From CAZEDM01 sp964511075 (lineage in GTDB: Bacteria > Zixibacteria > MSB-5A5 > RBG-16-43-9), in contig CAZEDM010000007.1 in NCBI GenBank assembly GCA_964511075.1, forward strand, positions 146,178 through 210,177: a stretch of 64,000 nucleotides of DNA, in the 5' to 3' direction. A program made the position numbers and the translations under genes. Position 1 is the first letter of the stretch. Every line of letters begins with the position of its first letter. The notes below the pieces were generated by a model, which worked only from the letters and a program-made list of their open reading frames with translations, did no database searches and was not told the DNA's origin. Below are positions 59,885-64,000 of the stretch, piece after piece.

Positions 59885-60349
59885 ATGAACTGCTTCGATT
59901 TTCAAGAGTTAATCTCAGCTAAATTGGACAAGGAATTGACCAAAGAGGAGGAAAGGCTCTTGTCTGAACACTTGAAAATTTGCACCGATTGTGCCAATTT
60001 TGCAAAAGAGTTAGAGGAGCTGAAAGTCACTACCTCAACCTGGAAAAATGAGCAGATTCCATCCGAATTGGAAAAAAGGATTTTGAAGCACACTCTAAAG
60101 ATCTCTCCAAAAGAAAAACCGGTTTTGAGCTTCTTAAAGGGTTACTATAAAGTCCCCAAGAGTTTAGCCTGGGCATCGATAATATTGTTTTTAATGCTTC
60201 TGATTAACTCTTTTTTAAATCAGGTCGGACCTACTACTGGAATTTCAAAATTTGAGAGCACTGTGCAGGAGGAGCCCAAATCCCAGAGGATAGTTCTGAC
60301 TGAAAAAGATGTCCTAAGGACTTACGTAATCTTGGGAAAGAAAAATTAA
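59885..60349 (+). CDS. Anti-sigma factor with zinc-finger-like domain
   Basis: ATG at 59885 is placed after AGAGGTGA; an earlier in-frame TTG at 59867 overlaps the sigma gene. The N-terminus holds the zf-HC2 motif (HLKICTDCANF) of ZAS anti-sigma factors. One transmembrane helix (SLAWASIILFLMLLINSFL, about 105-123) and a periplasmic tail of about 35 residues follow. It should hold the upstream sigma factor at the membrane until a signal arrives. Confidence 0.9.
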   Translation: MNCFDFQELISAKLDKELTKEEERLLSEHLKICTDCANFAKELEELKVTTSTWKNEQIPSELEKRILKHTLKISPKEKPVLSFLKGYYKVPKSLAWASIILFLMLLINSFLNQVGPTTGISKFESTVQEEPKSQRIVLTEKDVLRTYVILGKKN

Positions 60350-60367
60350 CTTTCAAAGGAGAAGAAG

Positions 60368-61399
60368 ATGAGAAAGTTAATAATATTTTTAGTGATTTTG
60401 ATTTCCCTTTTTCCCATTACCAAGCCGTTATTAGCTTCAGAAGTCGGATATGATTTCAAAGTATCGGCTTATGTGCTGAAAGATAGCGTGAAAACCGTGT
60501 CCTGCTCAGGCGCTTTCACCGTCAAGGAAAATAGATACGGTAAAGTGAGCTTTACTTTCTTCAAGGGTCTAAGACAGATTAATATCCTGACTTCGGGAGA
60601 TGCCCAGATCCCGGCCACCCGCCTGCTTGCTGAAAACGAACCTCCGGTCTCGCCCGAAAATATCTTCTTGGGCTCAGATCTGTATCTTGAAGCTTCTCCA
60701 GCTGAGGGTAGCTCTGTTCATGTCAAAGGTGTTCTTATCCAGCTAACCCAGGCCGAATCCAGGAATTCTCCTCTGTTCGAATACTCCGAGAGAAAACTTG
60801 ATTTCGTGCTGCCTGACAATGGCAAAATGAATCTCCTTTTAGGAGAGGATAAAGGTGGCAAGCAGGTTTTTCTGGATATCTCGGTCAAGACAAAAGGCGA
60901 GCTGGCTTATAAACTGGCTTATAAAGAAAAGATAACTCGCCATGTGGTCTTCAATACTGCTTATCGTCTTTATAATCTGGACACCAGAAAAAATGAAATA
61001 GAGAACACAGGTTGTATCTTAGGGTTAGATGTGGGCGCTGAAGATGACAAGGTGTCTTGTTTCAACCAGAAGGTTTATAAGCTCCAGGGGGCAGACTCGC
61101 TTTTGTATATCTCTGCCTATGAGATTAAAAACCCGACTTTCCTTGAACCGAATAAAATAAAATTTCAGATAGAGGTAAGCCACACCTATGCCATAAATCC
61201 GAATATGGACCAGACCCGGCACAAGGAAATAAAATCTGATAAAACCACAGTTATCTTATTTCACAAAGAGATAACAGCCGCAATAGGAGAGAAAACCGAA
61301 ATCGAGATACCTCAGGACAGGGAAACTCTTCTGCCTTTTAAATACAAAGAAAAAATAGTTCTAAAATATTCAATTAAAGAAGCTAAGACCAGTGAATAG
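60368..61399 (+). CDS. Exported protein of unknown function in the ECF operon
   Basis: A 343-residue protein with a signal peptide (LIIFLVILISLFPITKPLLA). The rest is predicted beta-rich with few motifs (YDFKVSAYVLKDSVKTVSCS, KLDFVLPDNGKMNLLLGED, FQIEVSHTYAINPN). AAAGGAGAAG precedes the ATG, 18 bp after the anti-sigma gene. It is probably a target or sensor partner in the same unit. I do not recognise the family. Confidence 0.75.
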   Translation: MRKLIIFLVILISLFPITKPLLASEVGYDFKVSAYVLKDSVKTVSCSGAFTVKENRYGKVSFTFFKGLRQINILTSGDAQIPATRLLAENEPPVSPENIFLGSDLYLEASPAEGSSVHVKGVLIQLTQAESRNSPLFEYSERKLDFVLPDNGKMNLLLGEDKGGKQVFLDISVKTKGELAYKLAYKEKITRHVVFNTAYRLYNLDTRKNEIENTGCILGLDVGAEDDKVSCFNQKVYKLQGADSLLYISAYEIKNPTFLEPNKIKFQIEVSHTYAINPNMDQTRHKEIKSDKTTVILFHKEITAAIGEKTEIEIPQDRETLLPFKYKEKIVLKYSIKEAKTSE

Positions 61400-61436
61400 C
61401 AAGGGATTGTCAACCAGTTCCCTGGTCATGGTTGAC

Positions 61437-62390
61437 CTACGTGAGATTTTTCAAGGACGGATGTGAGTTTTCGTTAATCCCGATTATCTTGGCATTTCTT
61501 ATATCGTGAGCCAGGACAATCGAGGGACGGGCATCTTCCAAACCAAAACCCTTGCCTGTTAGAGTCTCCCGGTATACTATGGTATGCAGATCAGCAAAAC
61601 CTTCGGAGAACTCAAGTTCTTCCCCGTCTATAGTGATTGAGCGGAAGGTGGGTTTCCCCTTATTTTTTGTCTCCTGGGGCAAATCATCTTTGTCGATGGA
61701 GAGAAACCATTTCACCTTTGCATTTTTAAGCTCGATATACCCGGCAGTCCTGGTAGAAGTTGACAGATGAACCTCGTTACGCTCGACCTTCCCGAACAGC
61801 CAGATCAAAAGGTCAAACAGATGAATACCGATATTGGTGGCAAGACCTCCGGAGCGCTCAAGCTGTCCTTTCCAGGAGACTGAATACCACAAGCCTCTTG
61901 AGGTGATATAGGTAAGAACGATCTCCCTTTTGGAATTTGCCGAATCCTTTTGCAGCTTTTCCTTGAGAGAAATCAAAGAAGGGTGAACCCGCAGCTGTAG
62001 AATTGTGTTAATTCTTTTACCGCTTTCCTTTTCCAGCTCCTGCAGGGCGTCTATGTTCCAGGGATTGAGCACCACGGGCTTCTCGCAGATCACGTCCGCA
62101 CCCACCCGCAGGGCAAACCTGCAGTGGGCATCGTGCAGGTAGTTGGGGGAGCAGATGCTCACATAATGCACCCTTTTATCCTCGCCCTGCCGTCTGAGCT
62201 TTTCTATATGCCGGTCAAACCTCTCGAACTCGGTGAAAAAGCGCACCTGATCGAAATAGGCATCCAGCACCCCTACTGAATCGTGAGGGTCAACTGCGGC
62301 CACCAGCTTGTTCCCGGTATCCTTTATGGCTCTCAGGTGGCGCGGTGCCACATACCCTGCCACCCCGGTTATGGCGAAGTTTTTTGACAT
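61437..62390 (-). CDS. wlbA: Gfo/Idh/MocA sugar dehydrogenase (WbpB/WlbA-like)
   Basis: A 317-residue NAD-dependent oxidoreductase. The N-terminus (FAITGVAGYVAPRHLRAIKD, VDPHDSVGVLDAYFDQVRFF, FERFDRHIEKLRR) closely follows WbpB/WlbA, which oxidise UDP-N-acetyl-glucosaminuronic acid at C3 in O-antigen sugar synthesis. The catalytic Lys is in ICEKPVVLNPWN. HLFDLLIWLFGKVE completes the domain. No other members of that pathway are in the window. Confidence 0.88.
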   Translation of the reverse strand: MSKNFAITGVAGYVAPRHLRAIKDTGNKLVAAVDPHDSVGVLDAYFDQVRFFTEFERFDRHIEKLRRQGEDKRVHYVSICSPNYLHDAHCRFALRVGADVICEKPVVLNPWNIDALQELEKESGKRINTILQLRVHPSLISLKEKLQKDSANSKREIVLTYITSRGLWYSVSWKGQLERSGGLATNIGIHLFDLLIWLFGKVERNEVHLSTSTRTAGYIELKNAKVKWFLSIDKDDLPQETKNKGKPTFRSITIDGEELEFSEGFADLHTIVYRETLTGKGFGLEDARPSIVLAHDIRNAKIIGINENSHPSLKNLT

Positions 62391-62611
62391 AATCAGTTAA
62401 GGAATATTATGCTAGGGTCTTATTATTTTATCGACTAATTCTCCTTGAACGTTATCCTGAGCCACAGCTCAATAAATATCTGGATTATTAGATTGTCAAT
62501 CAGAAAATAATTTCAGGGACAAGCTCACCTCGCCCCGACATTGGGCTTGACAATTATTCCCGAAATAACACATATTTCTGCTGTAAAAAACCTTTCTCCA
62601 GGAGGAAAAGC

Positions 62612-63871
62612 GTGAAACACTTATCTCGGTTACTGTTATTCTTCATTCTCCTCATAACATCAATTGCAAACCTCTCAGCAAAAACTCATAAAATCTGGTA
62701 TGTGGATGATCTTAAAGATGGGCAGGCTGGTAATGGGACAAAGGAAAACCCGTTCAGGGAACTGCGGCATACTTTAGACCAGGCAGAAGATGGAGATACT
62801 GTCTTTATTTTACCGGGGACTTATGAGGCAGAGCCAAAAGAATACATAGAAGAACTATGTGGGAATTGTGATGAACATAAGACTAAGGTTAGTGCTACCA
62901 GGGGATTTCTAATTCAGGGTAAGGGCTTAAACATAATCGGAAGTGGAAAAGATAAAACTACCTTAGTCACCAAAGCAGGGTATGGCGTTTTATTTGAAAA
63001 CAGTCGTAATTCGCTTATTACCAATTTGAAAATAACCGGTGGAAAAAGAGACCCGGACGGGAATGCCACAGATGCGGGGGTAGTGGTAAAATACAGCACG
63101 GTTACAGTAAAAGAAGTGGATATATCGGACAATACAAACAGAGCAGAAGATGTGGTAGTGGGAATTGGTGGAGTCTTCTGCAGGGAAAATTCGGAGATAT
63201 TCATTCTGAGTAACCTGATTCAGAACAACGGCTGGGATGGGGTGGCATTATATCGGGGCGCAACTGCCTATATTGCAGATAATATCATCTGCGACGGCAG
63301 AGGCGCAGGAATTGGGATAACCTGGGATGCGGTGGCAACAGTCCATCGGAATAAGATCTCCGGTTACTGGAAAGGAATCGGGACTTTTGGCAACTCAAGA
63401 GCAGTGGTGAGGAATAATTTGGTTCATGAAAACCTGGGCTGGGGGATAATCGCTACCGGAACTTCCTATATGGATGCTTCCAATAACGTGATTACCCAGA
63501 ATGGCAACTGCGGTTTTGCAGTGTGGAGTGCAGAATGTAAAGGAGTTTGCACCAATAACATAATCACCGAAAACGGCTGGAGAAAAGAATGGGTCTGTCC
63601 CTGCGTGGGAGTGTGGACCACGGATATAAACCCGAATTTTCTCATTACCTATAACGATGTGTGGAACAATGTTGCTGGAAACTATAAGGATATGCCGGAT
63701 TTAACTGAGTTAAACGGGAATCTATCAGTTGACCCCTTATTCGAAAGTCAGACCGATTTTCATTTGAAACCTGACTCCCCTTTGATCGACAAGGGCAATC
63801 CCCTTTTGACCGAGCCGGACGGAAGCATAAGCGATCCGGGATTGTATGGAGGACCTGACGCCCGAAGATAA
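62612..63871 (+). CDS. Secreted right-handed beta-helix protein
   Basis: GTG at 62612 follows CCAGGAGGAAAAGC. The 419 residues have a signal peptide (LLLFFILLITSIANLSA), a DUF1565-like entry (WYVDDLKDGQAGNGTKENPF, TVFILPGTYEA), and about eight parallel beta-helix turns (LIQNNGWDGVALYRG, NIICDGRGAGIGITW, NNLVHENLGWGIIATG, NVITQNGNCGFAVW). Such proteins bind or cut polysaccharides, but no catalytic residues are evident. Confidence 0.85.
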   Translation: MKHLSRLLLFFILLITSIANLSAKTHKIWYVDDLKDGQAGNGTKENPFRELRHTLDQAEDGDTVFILPGTYEAEPKEYIEELCGNCDEHKTKVSATRGFLIQGKGLNIIGSGKDKTTLVTKAGYGVLFENSRNSLITNLKITGGKRDPDGNATDAGVVVKYSTVTVKEVDISDNTNRAEDVVVGIGGVFCRENSEIFILSNLIQNNGWDGVALYRGATAYIADNIICDGRGAGIGITWDAVATVHRNKISGYWKGIGTFGNSRAVVRNNLVHENLGWGIIATGTSYMDASNNVITQNGNCGFAVWSAECKGVCTNNIITENGWRKEWVCPCVGVWTTDINPNFLITYNDVWNNVAGNYKDMPDLTELNGNLSVDPLFESQTDFHLKPDSPLIDKGNPLLTEPDGSISDPGLYGGPDARR

Positions 63872-63872
63872 C

Positions 63873-63901
63873 TGTAGGGACACGGCACGCTGTGCTCCTA
63901 C
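63873..63901. repeat. Palindrome, GTAGGGAC-arm family
   Basis: GTAGGGACACGGCACGC and TGTGCTCCTAC form an imperfect hairpin between the convergent beta-helix gene and the partial gene at 63913. Compare the sister at 9561-9586. Confidence 0.55.
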
Positions 63902-63912
63902 CTCTTGCAAAT

Positions 63913-64000
63913 TTATTTCAACAATACCATCTTCTTAGTCTCAGTATATTCTTTGGTCTTCAATTGATAGAAATATATCCCGCTTGACACCTCTTTACCT
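63913..64000 (-). CDS. Partial gene: C-terminal sorting domain of a secreted protein
   Basis: On the minus strand the frame entering from the window edge reads GKEVSSGIYFYQLKTKEYTE and then TKKMVLLK before TAA at 63913. This is the end of a FlgD-like sorting domain, closely like the end of the 27517 protein (GKNVASGIYFYRL, KKMLILK). The rest lies outside the window. Confidence 0.85.
   Translation of the reverse strand, partial: GKEVSSGIYFYQLKTKEYTETKKMVLLK

Overview
The window comes from a Gram-negative bacterium of the FCB assemblage, most likely an uncultured lineage such as candidate phylum Zixibacteria. Three things point there. Secreted proteins end in FlgD-like sorting domains (the 27517 gene and the partial gene at 63913). 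The papain-like protease at 55731 carries tandem dockerin repeats with the 'DVIYLINYLFKGG' signature. A full Kdo/Lpt lipopolysaccharide pathway is present. The phylum assignment is inference from these signatures; no 16S or other marker gene is in the window.

Layout. 1-6000: a secreted subtilase cut by the window edge, two tandem paralogous lipoproteins, and a TPR plus sigma54-activator regulator with three palindromic sites between it and the lipoprotein genes. 6159-8752: lepA and an IMPase-family phosphatase. 9012-9473: a Mut7-C protein. 9601-22624: a long envelope operon on the minus strand, kdsB-pyrG-kdsA-kdsC-kdsD-lpxL-lptC-lptB-rpoN-hpf-hprK-mlaD-GH57, driven by a clear sigma70-type promoter at 22693-22721. 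22700-25223: accessory stretch with hairpins, a putative HEPN protein, RidA and an unknown gene. 25590-30603: three secreted proteins (NlpC/P60-like lipoprotein, beta-propeller, large propeller with sorting domain). 30606-40210: housekeeping and mixed metabolism (PLP desulfhydrase, RuvX, MltG, UPF0282, a beta-lactamase-fold hydrolase, DUF763, isochorismatase-like hydrolase, glycosyltransferase). 40266-41815: two paralogous exported DUF1573-type proteins, each interrupted by an in-frame UGA at the same site. 41880-48222: an arsenic resistance/redox region, arsR-acr3-arsC-permease-arsF-two thioredoxin-fold proteins-ccdA, next to a decayed arsC copy and a recombinase remnant. 48431-57716: a two-lobed aspartyl protease with PDZ, an acyl-CoA synthetase, DUF2284, an M16 peptidase pair and a C1A protease. 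58052-58412: tmRNA. 58438-64000: GNAT, an ECF sigma/anti-sigma pair with a secreted protein, a Gfo/Idh dehydrogenase, a beta-helix protein and a partial sorted protein.

The most notable signal is the DUF1573 pair. In both genes TGA replaces the first Cys of the family's usual CGCT motif. The reading frame stays open for 172 more codons in each, and the UGA is followed by a potential stem-loop and a block of 31 identical nucleotides including wobble positions. This is what two selenocysteine-containing exported proteins would look like. Other points are a kdsC gene without any ATG/GTG/TTG able to start the intact protein, a HEPN-type RNxxxH motif in an orphan gene, a repeated operator-like palindrome beside the sigma54 activator, and a dispersed family of intergenic palindromes with shared outer arms and changing inner arms.
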